In this document: positions 9,474-17,944 of the stretch, piece by piece
Position numbering within the stretch: the stretch's first letter is position 1
Layout of the letters: every line of letters starts with the position of its first letter
Assembly: GCF_030973515.1 (NCBI RefSeq)
Contig: NZ_JARGZA010000004.1
Span: 124,001-188,000 of the forward strand
Direction: 5' to 3'
DNA length: 64,000 bases
DNA from: Jannaschia maritima
GTDB lineage: Bacteria; Pseudomonadota; Alphaproteobacteria; Rhodobacterales; Rhodobacteraceae
The notes under the pieces: generated by a model
What the model was told of the DNA's origin: nothing
Databases searched by the model: none
What the model saw: the letters and a program-made list of their open reading frames with translations, nothing else
Made by a program: the position numbers and the translations under genes

Positions 9474-9866
9474 TCAGTCGTTGTCCACGTCCGCAAGGAT
9501 GCGCCACCGCCCGTCGGTCCCGCGCAGGTAGGTCAGCGCCACACGACCACCGACCTCTAGCGCGTCGCCCCCGCCCTTGGGAGTCATCTCCACCGTGTAG
9601 CGGCCGACGACGACGCCGGTGTCGCCGTGGACGACCAACGCCTCCTCCTCCCAGCCGGAGCGGATGTCGAAGCCCGCGATCCGCGGTGCGTAGCGCTCGC
9701 GCATCACGGCGATCCCTCTCGCCGTGGGCGCACCGCCGTTGGCCATGACGATGTCGTCGTGGCAGCAGTCTAGCACGCCGTCGAGGTCGCCCCCGTCCAG
9801 CGCACCCATCCACGCGGCCACGGCGACGCGAAGGGCGGCGGCGTCGGTATTGGTGTCGATGCTCAT
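9474..9866 (-). CDS. NTF2-like/DUF4440-type small protein (130 aa)
   Basis: A small cytoplasmic protein of the NTF2-like superfamily (SnoaL/SgcJ/DUF4440 type). Typical features are the N-terminal helix 'LRVAVAAWMGALDGGDLDGVLDCCHDDIVM', a central 'TARGIAVMRERYAPRI' and the C-terminal strands 'GRVALTYLRGTDGRWRILADVDND'. Such proteins bind or isomerise small organic molecules, but the ligand here is unknown. Its start overlaps the stop of the upstream gene (9863-9866, ATGA), so the two are a translationally coupled pair. Confidence 0.75.
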   Translation of the reverse strand: MSIDTNTDAAALRVAVAAWMGALDGGDLDGVLDCCHDDIVMANGGAPTARGIAVMRERYAPRIAGFDIRSGWEEEALVVHGDTGVVVGRYTVEMTPKGGGDALEVGGRVALTYLRGTDGRWRILADVDND

Positions 9867-10171
9867 TCCGTCTCCTCTTCGGTCACGTCGGTGAAATGCT
9901 GGCCCACGATCATCTCCTCGATCTGCCCGAGGAGGGCCCGCGTCTCCGCCATCTCCGAGAAGCGCGCCCCCGCCGCACGCGCTCGGGGCGCATCGGCGAA
10001 GGTGAAGGTCTCGACGAAGAGCGTCGGGCGGTCGGGGTCCGTCGAGCGGTGCGTGCGCCAGTCCTCCACCCCCGGTAGAGCGAGGAAGGCGGCGCGCGCG
10101 CGGGCGCGGATGGGGGCCGCGGCGGCCTCGTCCTTGAGGCGGACGACGAAGTGTTCGTGGATGCGGGACAT
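9863..10171 (-). CDS. small ABM/Dabb-like dimeric alpha-beta barrel protein
   Basis: A 102-aa protein resembling antibiotic-biosynthesis-monooxygenase-type dimeric alpha/beta barrels: 'HEHFVVRLKDEAAAAPIRARA', 'LPGVEDWRTHRSTDPDRPTLFVETFTFAD', 'ARFSEMAETRALLGQIEEMI'. The start is ATG 10171 because GGAGG lies directly upstream on this strand and the match to the family begins there; an upstream in-frame codon at 10237 adds unlikely sequence. It is divergent from the LysR gene at 10255, so the 83-base gap probably holds promoters of both and the LysR protein may control this pair. Confidence 0.65.
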   Translation of the reverse strand: MSRIHEHFVVRLKDEAAAAPIRARARAAFLALPGVEDWRTHRSTDPDRPTLFVETFTFADAPRARAAGARFSEMAETRALLGQIEEMIVGQHFTDVTEEETE

Positions 10172-10254
10172 GGGGCCTCCGGTGATGGTCGGCCCTTGGA
10201 TACCGACCACGGAGCTATAGGATAACCGGACAATCACGGGACGGTGCGTGCGGC

Positions 10255-11166
10255 ATGTCGAACGATCTTAGCTTGGACGACCTGCGGGTTCTGCGCGCCG
10301 TGGCCACGGCGGGCGGCTTCCGCGCGGGCGCGGCGCGCCACGGCCTGTCGCCCAGCCGCGTCTCCGAGATCGTACGGCGCTGCGAGGACCGGATCGGGGC
10401 GCGGCTCTTCGAGCGCACCAGCCGCAGCGTCCGCCCAAGCGATCTGATGACCCGCCTGCTGCGCGACGCCGAGAGGCCACTTGCGGAGCTGGAGGATCTC
10501 ATCGCGTCGCTGGGGTCCGACGACGACCCGGCCGGCACGCTGAGGATCGGGGCCCCCGTCGCTGCGGGGCCGCTCTTCCTGACGGCGTTGGCGGCGGACT
10601 ATCTCGCGCGATACCCCGCCGTGGCGCTCGACCTGCGCTTTGAGGATGCGCCCGTCGACGGGGTGGCGGAGGGATTGGACCTCGTAGTTCGCAGCGAAGT
10701 CCTCCTCGACGCCGACCACCATGCCCTTCCCATCGGTCCCGAGGTCCAGACCGCCCTAGTCGCCGCGCCCGCCTATGTCGCGCGCAGGGGGCTTCCCGCG
10801 AGCCCGGACGAAGTGCCGGATCATGACGGGATCTGCTTCCGCATCCGCGGCACGAACCGGCTGGCACCGTGGAGCTTCGCCTTGGACAGCGCCGGACGGG
10901 TCGTGCGGATGCCCAAGCTCCGCGCGGTGGTGGACAGCCAGCCCGACGTCGCAGCCCTCGCGGGAGCGGGCGCCGGGCTGGCGCTTGCATACAGGGGCGC
11001 GGTGGCTGGCATGATCGCTGCGGGGGCGTTGATCGACGTACTGCCGGAACGGACCGCCCCGCTGCCGCGCTTCCATCTCGCCTACCGCACGAGGCGTCAC
11101 ATGGCTCCGAGCGTGCGCACGTTCATCGATATGGCGAAGCGGTGGCGGCCCGTCGGGACTGGGTGA
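10255..11166 (+). CDS. LysR-family transcriptional regulator (303 aa)
   Basis: Standard LysR layout: an N-terminal winged HTH ('LDDLRVLRAVATAGGFRAGAARHGLSPSRVSEIVRR', residues ~6-60), a linker helix and a substrate-binding domain from ~90 ('GTLRIGAPVAAGPLFLTALAADYLARYPAVALDLRF'). LysR proteins typically control the divergent gene, here the NTF2-like/monooxygenase-like pair at 9474-10171. The inducer is unknown. Confidence 0.9.
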   Translation: MSNDLSLDDLRVLRAVATAGGFRAGAARHGLSPSRVSEIVRRCEDRIGARLFERTSRSVRPSDLMTRLLRDAERPLAELEDLIASLGSDDDPAGTLRIGAPVAAGPLFLTALAADYLARYPAVALDLRFEDAPVDGVAEGLDLVVRSEVLLDADHHALPIGPEVQTALVAAPAYVARRGLPASPDEVPDHDGICFRIRGTNRLAPWSFALDSAGRVVRMPKLRAVVDSQPDVAALAGAGAGLALAYRGAVAGMIAAGALIDVLPERTAPLPRFHLAYRTRRHMAPSVRTFIDMAKRWRPVGTG

Positions 11167-11465
11167 GGGTGCCGGCGAACGCGGAGTCACTGCTCGGCCC
11201 CGTCGATCCCGACGGCGTCAAGAGGGCGGCCAGCCCGAACCTGCCATGATCGATACCGCCTCGGGCGCCGGGATCGGGCGCCCGTACCCCAAGCCCGGCG
11301 GGGAGTACCAGGTGGAGGAAAGCGTGTCCCTTGACACTAAGCTCAATCCTAGGGCGACGTGACCGTCCCGATCCTACGCAGTTCCGCGTAGGCTCGGCTC
11401 CATCTGGAACCCGCTTCCTTCCCGGAACGCTCCTTCGATGTCCAGATCATCCGAGGAGACGACCG
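11167..11465. other. 299-base intergenic region upstream of exported hydrolase
   Basis: No gene was found. Its right half carries a TTGACA at 11331-11336, a CCTAGG palindrome and the inverted repeat listed at 11373-11392, so it is best read as the promoter/regulatory region of the gene at 11466. Confidence 0.5.
11373..11392. promoter_or_regulatory. inverted repeat upstream of exported hydrolase
   Basis: CCTACGC (11373-11379) and GCGTAGG (11386-11392) form a perfect 7-bp inverted repeat with a 6-base spacer. It lies 73 bases before the hydrolase start and about 40 bases after a TTGACA. It could be an operator for one of the nearby LysR/AraC proteins or a 5' UTR hairpin. Confidence 0.4.
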
Positions 11466-12410
11466 ATGAAGCCCTACGCCCTGACCGCCGCTGCCCTCAT
11501 GCTCGGCAGCACCGCCATGGCCGAGATCACCACCGAGACCTTCACGTTCGAGAACGACGGCGCGACGTTGGCGGGCACGCTCTACTACCCCGACGGTTGG
11601 GATGGCGCGGCGACGGATGCGGTGATCGTGACCGGCGCGTGGACCTCCGTCGAGGAGCAGATGCCTTCGCTCTACGCCCGCGAGATGGCCGAGCGCGGCC
11701 TGATCGGCGTGACCTTCGACTTCCGCGGCTGGGGCAAGTCGGGCGATCTGCCCGACACCGGGGCGGGCGGTCGCTTCATCGAGGACCCGGCTGCCAAGAC
11801 CGCCGACATCCGCGCCGCGATCGACCACGTCGCGGGGCTTGCCCAAGTCGGCGAGATCCACGGGCTCGGCATCTGCGCATCGGCTGGCTATATGGTGGAC
11901 GCGACGCGCGGGGATGACCGGATCGCGTCCGTGGGCCTCGTGGCGCCGTGGCTGCAGGACCGCGCCCTCGTCGAAGCCGTCTACGGCGGCTCCGAAGGCG
12001 TCGAAGGCTTGATGCAGGTCGCCGCGACCGCCGAGGCCGAAGGCGGACAGCTCATCCCCGCCGCCGGACCCGAAGGGGCCGAAGGCGTGCTGATGCCGGT
12101 GGGGGGCTATTACTACGAGGCCGACCGCGGCGCCGTGCCGGCCTACGACAATCGGTGGAACAACGCCGGCTGGGACGACTGGCTGTCCTACCACCCTGTC
12201 GACGGCGCGGCCTCCTTCGACCGCCCGCTGGCCATCGTCCACTCGGACGCGGCGGCGATCCCCGACGGGGTGCGCGCCTTTGTGGCCGCCCTGCCCGGCG
12301 AGGCGACCGAGCGATGGCTGTCCGAGGTAACGCAGTTCGACTTCTACGACCGCCCGGACGCGGTCGAGGAAGCGGCGGACACAGTGGCGGCGCACTTTGC
12401 CGCGCACTGA
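11466..12410 (+). CDS. exported alpha/beta hydrolase (314 aa), paralogue of 822-1718 gene
   Basis: Predicted periplasmic hydrolase. A Sec signal peptide (MKPYALTAAALMLGSTAMA) occupies residues 1-19. The mature part mirrors the protein encoded at 822: 'VEEQMPSLYAREMAERG', the elbow GICASAGY with Ser139 as probable nucleophile, and C-terminal 'VTQFDFYD'. The start is ATG 11466 after 'gaggagacgacc'. The pair is thus one cytoplasmic and one exported version of the same enzyme type. Downstream, close by, are a cytochrome P460-like protein and another exported small protein, all probably one unit. The substrate is unknown. Confidence 0.8.
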   Translation: MKPYALTAAALMLGSTAMAEITTETFTFENDGATLAGTLYYPDGWDGAATDAVIVTGAWTSVEEQMPSLYAREMAERGLIGVTFDFRGWGKSGDLPDTGAGGRFIEDPAAKTADIRAAIDHVAGLAQVGEIHGLGICASAGYMVDATRGDDRIASVGLVAPWLQDRALVEAVYGGSEGVEGLMQVAATAEAEGGQLIPAAGPEGAEGVLMPVGGYYYEADRGAVPAYDNRWNNAGWDDWLSYHPVDGAASFDRPLAIVHSDAAAIPDGVRAFVAALPGEATERWLSEVTQFDFYDRPDAVEEAADTVAAHFAAH

Positions 12411-12471
12411 GCGCTCCGACTGGCTCAGATCGCCGCATGGCGGTCTGGGCCACCTGCCGAAGGACCCGTCG

Positions 12472-13104
12472 ATGACCGACTTCCGATCCGCCCGCCGTCC
12501 CGCGATCGCTCTGGCCGTGGCAATCGCCGTGGTCACCGGAATCACGGCGCAGCGCGCTGCCATGGCGGAGCCGCGCGATGGGCCGACGGAACGCGTCGGA
12601 CCCGAGTTCCGCGAGGCCATGCATCGCTATGCGATCGTGGATCGCGGCGACGGGAAGGTCTACGATCTCTATGTCGATCCGCGCACGCTGGAGGTCTGGC
12701 GATCGCAGCGTCGTCTTCCAGATGGGGCCATCTTCGCCATCGAGTCCTTCGCCCCGCACGCGGACGGCCTACGCGAGGCTTCTGGTCATCTCGTCCGCGG
12801 AGCCTCAGAGAACGATGTCCACGTCGCGGTCAAGTCGACGGGTTGGGGCAGGGAGGACGTGCCAACCTCGACCGGCCTGCTGTTCGGCCAGCCGACGGAG
12901 GACGGCCGCTGGAGGATGGACGGGTTCGACCCACGCACAGGTGCTCGAACACCGGATCTGGACATCGCGGAATGCCACGCGTGCCACCTCGACCGACGGG
13001 CGGAGGACTTCATCCTGTCGCGCGGTCTGCTCGACCGCTTCGCGCGGACCGGCGCGCCTGCTCGGATCACATTCGACTGCTTGGGAAGAGAGATATGCTT
13101 CTGA
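12472..13104 (+). CDS. exported cytochrome P460-like heme protein (210 aa)
   Basis: The signal sequence 'ALAVAIAVVTGITAQRAAMA' ends at about residue 32. The single c-type heme motif CHACH (about 168-172), set in 'DIAECHACHLDRRAEDF', and the segment 'RHLPDGAIFAIESF'-like around residue 82 resemble the cytochrome P460 family (family members include hydroxylamine-oxidising hemes and cytochromes c'-beta). No Lys crosslink residue was identified with confidence. The ATG at 12472 lies 62 bases after the hydrolase stop. Two extra cysteines sit at the very C-terminus. Possible roles are NO/peroxide chemistry or electron transfer; this is inference. Confidence 0.65.
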   Translation: MTDFRSARRPAIALAVAIAVVTGITAQRAAMAEPRDGPTERVGPEFREAMHRYAIVDRGDGKVYDLYVDPRTLEVWRSQRRLPDGAIFAIESFAPHADGLREASGHLVRGASENDVHVAVKSTGWGREDVPTSTGLLFGQPTEDGRWRMDGFDPRTGARTPDLDIAECHACHLDRRAEDFILSRGLLDRFARTGAPARITFDCLGREICF

Positions 13105-13460
13105 CCCCACTTCGCGCTGCCATCTGCGCCGGCTGTTTGATCCCCGGCGCCGCATCGGCTGACCGCGCCGCGCTGGAGGCCTATGTCGGTGCTTTCGAGG
13201 CGGGCGACATCGCCGCCTGCGAGGCCACCTTCGCCCCGGGCGCCCGCTTCATCGACCTCGGGCGGGATCTGAGCGACCGAATCCCTTGGTTCTGCGACGC
13301 GGTGATCGCGAGTGGCGGGGGCTACGTCGTCTCGGGCGTGGCGACGCAGAGCAGGACAACGACCGCTGCCTTCGTTTACGAAGCTGGAACCTACCGCGCG
13401 AGCGGCATGATCACCCTTCAGGGAGAGGATGGTCTGATCCGTTCGCTCGTCATCGAGTGA
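13095..13460 (+). CDS. small exported NTF2-like protein (121 aa)
   Basis: Starts ATG 13095, overlapping the end of the P460-like gene by 10 bases and preceded by 'gggaagagag'. A short signal peptide (MLLTPLRAAICAGCLIPGAASA) precedes a ~100-residue domain beginning 'DRAALEAYVGAFEAGDIAACEATFAPGARFIDLG', typical of NTF2-like/SnoaL folds. The ligand is unknown. Together with the genes at 9474 and the C-terminal domain at 7830, it is the third NTF2-like module within 6 kb. Confidence 0.65.
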   Translation: MLLTPLRAAICAGCLIPGAASADRAALEAYVGAFEAGDIAACEATFAPGARFIDLGRDLSDRIPWFCDAVIASGGGYVVSGVATQSRTTTAAFVYEAGTYRASGMITLQGEDGLIRSLVIE

Positions 13461-13498
13461 AGGGAGATGGCCACGCAAAGCCATGCCCGTTTAGATGT

Positions 13499-14128
13499 TC
13501 AGCGATCCTGTTCCCCGAACGCGCCGGCACCGAAGAGCATCCACGCCATCGACAGCACGAGAAGCAGCGCCATCGCGCCGTTGAACCACGCGATGCGATT
13601 GCCGGCCGCCAGCACGCGGGTCAGCGAGGCTCCTGCCACCACCCATGCCGACATGGCAGGCACGTTCACGACAAAGAACAGCGCGATCAGGACAGCGAGG
13701 CTCACGAGGTAGGCGTCCGGCACGATGTAGGTCACCGGCAGGATCAGGGCGACAGCCCACGCCTTCGGGTTCACGAGCTGGAACGTCGCCGCCTGCACAA
13801 AGCTGACCGGCGCGCCGACCGCTCGCCCTCCGCCGGACGGGATCGCGCGGCTGCGGGCAATCTTGGAGGCGAGGTGGAGGACGTAGGCCGCGCAGGCGAC
13901 CTTTAGGGCGGTGACGATGCTCGGATGGGCTCGCAGCACCTGCCCGAAGCCCAGCCCGATCACGGCGACCATCGACAGGAAGCCGAGCGAGATCCCCAGC
14001 ACGAGCGGCACGGAGCGCCGGAAGCCGAAGGTCGCACCCGAGGACAGCAAGAGGAAGTTGCCCGGCCCCGGCGAGATCGACATGACGAAGGCGAAGCCCA
14101 TCAGGGCGATGGCGGTCTCGAGGGGCAA
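13499..14128 (-). CDS. LysE-family exporter (209 aa)
   Basis: Inner-membrane LysE/RhtB-type exporter for amino acids or similar small molecules. It begins at TTG 14128, supported by GGAG six bases upstream and by the family N-terminus 'ALMGFAFVMSISPGPGNFLLLSSGATFG'. Six hydrophobic segments are visible, and 'FQLVNPKAWAVAL' is the conserved NPK segment. It diverges from the AraC regulator at 14267, its most likely controller. Confidence 0.88.
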   Translation of the reverse strand: MPLETAIALMGFAFVMSISPGPGNFLLLSSGATFGFRRSVPLVLGISLGFLSMVAVIGLGFGQVLRAHPSIVTALKVACAAYVLHLASKIARSRAIPSGGGRAVGAPVSFVQAATFQLVNPKAWAVALILPVTYIVPDAYLVSLAVLIALFFVVNVPAMSAWVVAGASLTRVLAAGNRIAWFNGAMALLLVLSMAWMLFGAGAFGEQDR

Positions 14129-14266
14129 CCCGGTCTCCGACGGTCGATGGAACGGTCTTCGTCTTCGTTCGACCGGCCCGTCCGCGCACGGCCCGACCGT
14201 CCGTCATTCCCGCCCACCCGTCCGGCACGCGGGACAGGGCGACCGCCGGGGGCATATGCTCCGGCC

Positions 14267-15190
14267 ATGCGTCACGACCTCCTCGGCGACATCTTCGAGA
14301 CCCTACGCCTGCGCGGCCGCCTTTCCTTCGTCGCCGAGCTGCGGGCGGAGGATGCCGTGGCCGTTCCGGCCGAGCGGCAGGTCGTGCGCGTCCACCTCGT
14401 CCGGCACGGGGCCTGCACCGTCGCCGTTCCCGGACACGATCCCGTCGCCCTCGCGCAGGGCGATCTCGCGCTGATCCCCCACGGGGCGGCGCAGGTCCTG
14501 CGCGGCGGAGACGCCATCGGCGAGCCCATGCCGCTGGTCGCTCTGTTGGACGCGGGCGCGCTGATCGACGGCGTGCTGCGGACCGGCGACGGCTTGGTCG
14601 GCGCGTCGCTCCTGTGCGGCTACTGCGAGGCGGACGGCGGGCATCCGATCCTCGAAGCGTTGCCCCCGGCGATGGTGCTGCAAGAGCGCGATCTCGGGGG
14701 CGATCCTTGGGCGGCAGCCGCCCTCCGGCTCCTGACCCTGGAGGCGGGCCGCATGGGGAACGGCGCGGGCGCGATCCTGACACGGACCATCGAGGTGCTG
14801 CTGATCCAGGCCGTCCGGCGCGCGGCGACCGGCCACGAGACCTCGACCGCCTTCCTTGTCGCCCTCGCGGACCGGCCCCTCGCGCGCGCGCTCGCCGCGA
14901 TCCACCGCGATCCCGCCGCGCCGTGGACCCTGCCGCTCCTAGCCCGTGAGGCGGGCCTGTCCCGGACGGTCTTCGCCGCGCGCTTTGCCAAGCTCGTCGG
15001 TCAGCCCCCGGCGACCTACCTCGCATCCTGGCGCCTGACGCTCGCCGCAGCCCATCTCCGGCGCAGGGACATGGCCGTCGAGGAGATCGCCGAGCGGGTG
15101 GGCTACGCCTCCCCCGCCGCCTTCGCGCGGCGCTTCAAGGCCGCGCACGGCCTCGGCCCCGGCGCTTGGCGGAAGATCAATTCTCAGTAG
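14267..15190 (+). CDS. AraC-family regulator with cupin N-domain (307 aa)
   Basis: An N-terminal ligand-binding domain of the AraC cupin type (residues ~1-190; 'GACTVAVPGHDPVALAQGDLALIPHG') is followed by two C-terminal HTH motifs ('WTLPLLAREAGLSRTVFAARFAKLVGQPPATYLASWRL' and 'VEEIAERVGYASPAAFARRFKAAHGLGPGAWRK'). It lies head-to-head with the LysE exporter (138-base gap). Relatives of this cupin-AraC type often control neighbouring oxidoreductases and exporters. Two cysteines (LLCGYC) near residue 116 could be redox-responsive, as in some oxidant-sensing AraC proteins. Confidence 0.88.
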   Translation: MRHDLLGDIFETLRLRGRLSFVAELRAEDAVAVPAERQVVRVHLVRHGACTVAVPGHDPVALAQGDLALIPHGAAQVLRGGDAIGEPMPLVALLDAGALIDGVLRTGDGLVGASLLCGYCEADGGHPILEALPPAMVLQERDLGGDPWAAAALRLLTLEAGRMGNGAGAILTRTIEVLLIQAVRRAATGHETSTAFLVALADRPLARALAAIHRDPAAPWTLPLLAREAGLSRTVFAARFAKLVGQPPATYLASWRLTLAAAHLRRRDMAVEEIAERVGYASPAAFARRFKAAHGLGPGAWRKINSQ

Positions 15191-15263
15191 AAACGGTGCG
15201 CGATCGATATGTCGGGTAAGAACATCTAGCTTTGCAGTATAGCCGGTGGAACGTTTCGAAAGC

Positions 15264-16454
15264 TCAGGGAGCCTCCGCGGCTTGCATCGCCCGGTGCCTG
15301 CTTCCGAAGGCGATGACGGCGAGCGCGAGGGTCGCGATCCCTGCGCCAACGAGGATCGCCGTTCGGAAGTCGGCGGCCTGGGCGATCAGCCCCGCGGCGG
15401 GCCCGGCGAGGACGCTCGTCGTCATCGTGGCGTTCCAGTAGACCGCCATCGCCTGGGCCGGGCGGTCCGGGGCGAGGGACTGCACCCAGCCGATGGCGAG
15501 GGTGGAGAAGAGGCCGTAATAGAGCCCTTCGAACGCGGCGCCGACGAGCATCTGCCCGTAGGTCTGGATCGAGGCGAGGAAGAGGATCGCCCCCACCGCC
15601 AGGACCGCCGTCGCTGTGAGCGACCGGCGTAGGCCGAAGCGGGCGATCAGAAACGGCGTGCAGGCGATGGCGACGATCTCGACGGCTGTCTTCACCGAGA
15701 AGGCGTTGCCAGGGGCGTAGCCCGGAAGGCCGACTTCGCGCACGAAGAAGAGCGGCAGCGCGGTGAAGGTGAGGAAGTGCGCGGCCGCGAGGCAGCCGAC
15801 GAAGGCTCCCGCGATCCAGAGGGCCGTGTCGGGCGTGCGCTGTCCGGGTGACATCGACGTCTCGTTCCCTCCGGTGGCTGAGCCAGCGTGCCTCGCTGCC
15901 GCCTCGCGCGGCGTGACAGCCAACCAGAGGACAATCCACACGAGAACTACGGCCGCGACGACATCGAACACGACGGTCGGACCGAAACGATCCGCGATCA
16001 CGAAGGAGGCGGCCGGCCCGATCATCCACGCCGTCGAGGTGGTCGCACGCATGAAAGCGTTGAACGTAGTGCCTTCGATGCCGCTTCGGGCTGCCACGAG
16101 CGTGCCGAGCGAGAACATCGTGGAGAGCGCGCTCGACCCTGCGCCGAAGCCTGCGATGCCCAAGGTCAGCATGACGGGTAGGATCGGCGCGAGAGCGAGC
16201 GACCCGGCCGCGACCAACGAGCCGACCGCCGCGACGCCGACCATTCGGAAGGCCGGCACCCCGGCGTCCATCGCTCGCGCGAAACGCTTGTTGAGCACCA
16301 CCACGATCACTGCGACCGCGCCAGCATAGACGCTGATGACCCACGGATCGCGCTCCAGCCCCTCCACGAGAAAGAAGCCCATGAACGGCACGATCATCGA
16401 GATCGAGAGCGTGCCCACGAAGAGCAGTGCGAGAAAGGGGGCGTAGCGCGTCAT
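15264..16454 (-). CDS. MFS transporter (396 aa)
   Basis: Major facilitator superfamily permease with about 12 hydrophobic segments. The start is ATG 16454, and the N-terminal helix is 'YAPFLALLFVGTLSISMIVPFMGFFLVEG'. The cytoplasmic loop between the halves is about 'TPREAAARHAGSATGGNETSMSPGQRTPDT'. No substrate signature is recognised; it may be an efflux pump. It diverges from the LysR gene at 16532 with a 77-base gap, suggesting that regulator controls it. Confidence 0.85.
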   Translation of the reverse strand: MTRYAPFLALLFVGTLSISMIVPFMGFFLVEGLERDPWVISVYAGAVAVIVVVLNKRFARAMDAGVPAFRMVGVAAVGSLVAAGSLALAPILPVMLTLGIAGFGAGSSALSTMFSLGTLVAARSGIEGTTFNAFMRATTSTAWMIGPAASFVIADRFGPTVVFDVVAAVVLVWIVLWLAVTPREAAARHAGSATGGNETSMSPGQRTPDTALWIAGAFVGCLAAAHFLTFTALPLFFVREVGLPGYAPGNAFSVKTAVEIVAIACTPFLIARFGLRRSLTATAVLAVGAILFLASIQTYGQMLVGAAFEGLYYGLFSTLAIGWVQSLAPDRPAQAMAVYWNATMTTSVLAGPAAGLIAQAADFRTAILVGAGIATLALAVIAFGSRHRAMQAAEAP

Positions 16455-16531
16455 GTCGGTTCCGTCTGGTTGCCCCGAGGATACTCGCCCCGCATGGTTC
16501 GCTGAACGGACGGCGACGAACGGATCAGTTC

Positions 16532-17383
16532 ATGGGTGAATCGAAGGGCACAACGAGCAAGCCCTGCCCAAGTGAGGCCAACTCAGCGTCTTGGGACGAT
16601 CTTGCGGCCTTCCTCGCCGTCGCGCGCGCCGGCGGCCTCGCGGGCGCTGCGCGGGGCCTGGGCGTCAGCGGTCCTACCCTTGGCCGGCGAATGCGCGCGC
16701 TGGAACAGGCGCTCGGGCGCGACCTCTTTCGCCGCCGCACCCACGGTTACGACCTGACCGAGGACGGGCAGCGTCTGCTCGACGACCTTGCCGGGATCGA
16801 GGCGGGCATCCTACGCGTCACCCGGCCTAGCCCGGGCGAGGCCCTGCCCCTCGTGAGGATCACGGCGGGAACCTACACGATGATGGCGCTCGCGCCCCTC
16901 GCCGGCGCCCTGACCGGCGATCCGCCCGACCTGCGCCTGCGGCTCCTCGCGGGCGAGGCCGTCCTGTCTATCGCCCGGCGCGAGGCCGACATCGGCTTTC
17001 GCGCACGCCGACCCATCGAGGCGGGCCTCGCAGGTCGCAAGCTGCGCGACGTGGCCTTCGCGCCCTACGCCGCCCCCGACGCGCCGGATCGGTGGATCGT
17101 CGTGGCCGCGGACACGCCGTCCGCTCGGTGGGTCGCCGAACGCGCAAGCCGAGACGCGGCGATCCAGACCGATACCCCGCGCGTCGCGCTCGACCTCGCG
17201 CTCGCCGGGCTCGGGCGGCTGATGCTGCCGGACTTCCTCGGGGACGCGCGAGCCGAGTTGGAGCGAGTCGGCAACGCCGTCCCCGAACTCACCCACGAGC
17301 AGTGGATTGTCACCCATGCCGACCGGCGGGCGCAGCCGGAGGTGCGGCGCACACTAGACCGGATCGAAGAGATGTTCGCCTAG
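16532..17383 (+). CDS. LysR-family transcriptional regulator (283 aa)
   Basis: An N-terminal HTH ('WDDLAAFLAVARAGGLAGAARGLGVSGPTLGRRMRALEQALG', residues ~15-60) is followed by a LysR effector domain. The substrate-binding part is shorter than usual and ends 'RTLDRIEEMFA'. ATG 16532 was chosen because it is the first good start after the divergent promoter region. The probable target is the MFS gene at 15264-16454. Confidence 0.88.
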   Translation: MGESKGTTSKPCPSEANSASWDDLAAFLAVARAGGLAGAARGLGVSGPTLGRRMRALEQALGRDLFRRRTHGYDLTEDGQRLLDDLAGIEAGILRVTRPSPGEALPLVRITAGTYTMMALAPLAGALTGDPPDLRLRLLAGEAVLSIARREADIGFRARRPIEAGLAGRKLRDVAFAPYAAPDAPDRWIVVAADTPSARWVAERASRDAAIQTDTPRVALDLALAGLGRLMLPDFLGDARAELERVGNAVPELTHEQWIVTHADRRAQPEVRRTLDRIEEMFA

Positions 17384-17409
17384 CGTGCAATCCAAAGAGA
17401 CAGCCCGCC

Positions 17410-17428
17410 GGAACGGTCGGGCCGTTCC
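17410..17428 (+). terminator. hairpin after LysR gene
   Basis: GGAACGG and CCGTTCC form a 7-bp stem with a TCGGG loop, 27 bases after the stop. No T-run follows, so this is a candidate only. The rest of the gap to 17593 shows nothing recognisable. Confidence 0.4.
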
Positions 17429-17593
17429 GTTGGGGTCCGTTCGGAGATCCAAGACGCCGCCGGGTGCGGGTCCAGGGGCCAGTGGGACACGCGGGGCGGG
17501 GCCGGGGCCATGCGATGCGTTCGCGGGTCGAGGCCGGTGTCCCGACGATGCCCCCGCCTTGACCCCCACCGCGCCCGCACCATCATCGTCCCC

Positions 17594-17944
17594 ATGCGAC
17601 GCGCCATCCTGTCCCTCGCCGCCTGTCTGCTGACCCTGCCCGCCGCCGCGCAGGACGAGCCGTCCAGCCTGATGGAACGGGGCATGCGCCTGTTCATGGA
17701 TGGCCTCATCCAGGAGATGGAGCCCGCGTTGCGGGACCTCGAAGACCTGTCCCGCGAGGCCCTGCCCCTCCTGAAGCAGTTGGAGGAGCAGATGCGCGCC
17801 ACCCTGGGCGACCTCGACGACCTGTCCGCCTATGCCGCGCCCGAGATGCTGCCCAACGGCGACATCATCCTGCGCCGCAAGGAACCCCTTCCCCCGCCCG
17901 AACCGATGCCCAAGCCGAACCCCGACGGTTCCGTCGACCTCTAG
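17594..17944 (+). CDS. small exported protein, unknown function (116 aa)
   Basis: A signal peptide (MRRAILSLAACLLTLPAAAQ) is followed by a ~95-residue acidic, helix-rich domain with likely coiled-coil character ('LIQEMEPALRDLEDLSREALPLLKQLEEQMRATLGDLDDL'). The C-terminus is proline-rich and unstructured ('PLPPPEPMPKPNPDG'). Similar short secreted proteins occur in Rhodobacteraceae without a known role. It converges on the rodA end of the mre cluster. A periplasmic or envelope-associated scaffold is possible but unproven. Confidence 0.7.
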   Translation: MRRAILSLAACLLTLPAAAQDEPSSLMERGMRLFMDGLIQEMEPALRDLEDLSREALPLLKQLEEQMRATLGDLDDLSAYAAPEMLPNGDIILRRKEPLPPPEPMPKPNPDGSVDL

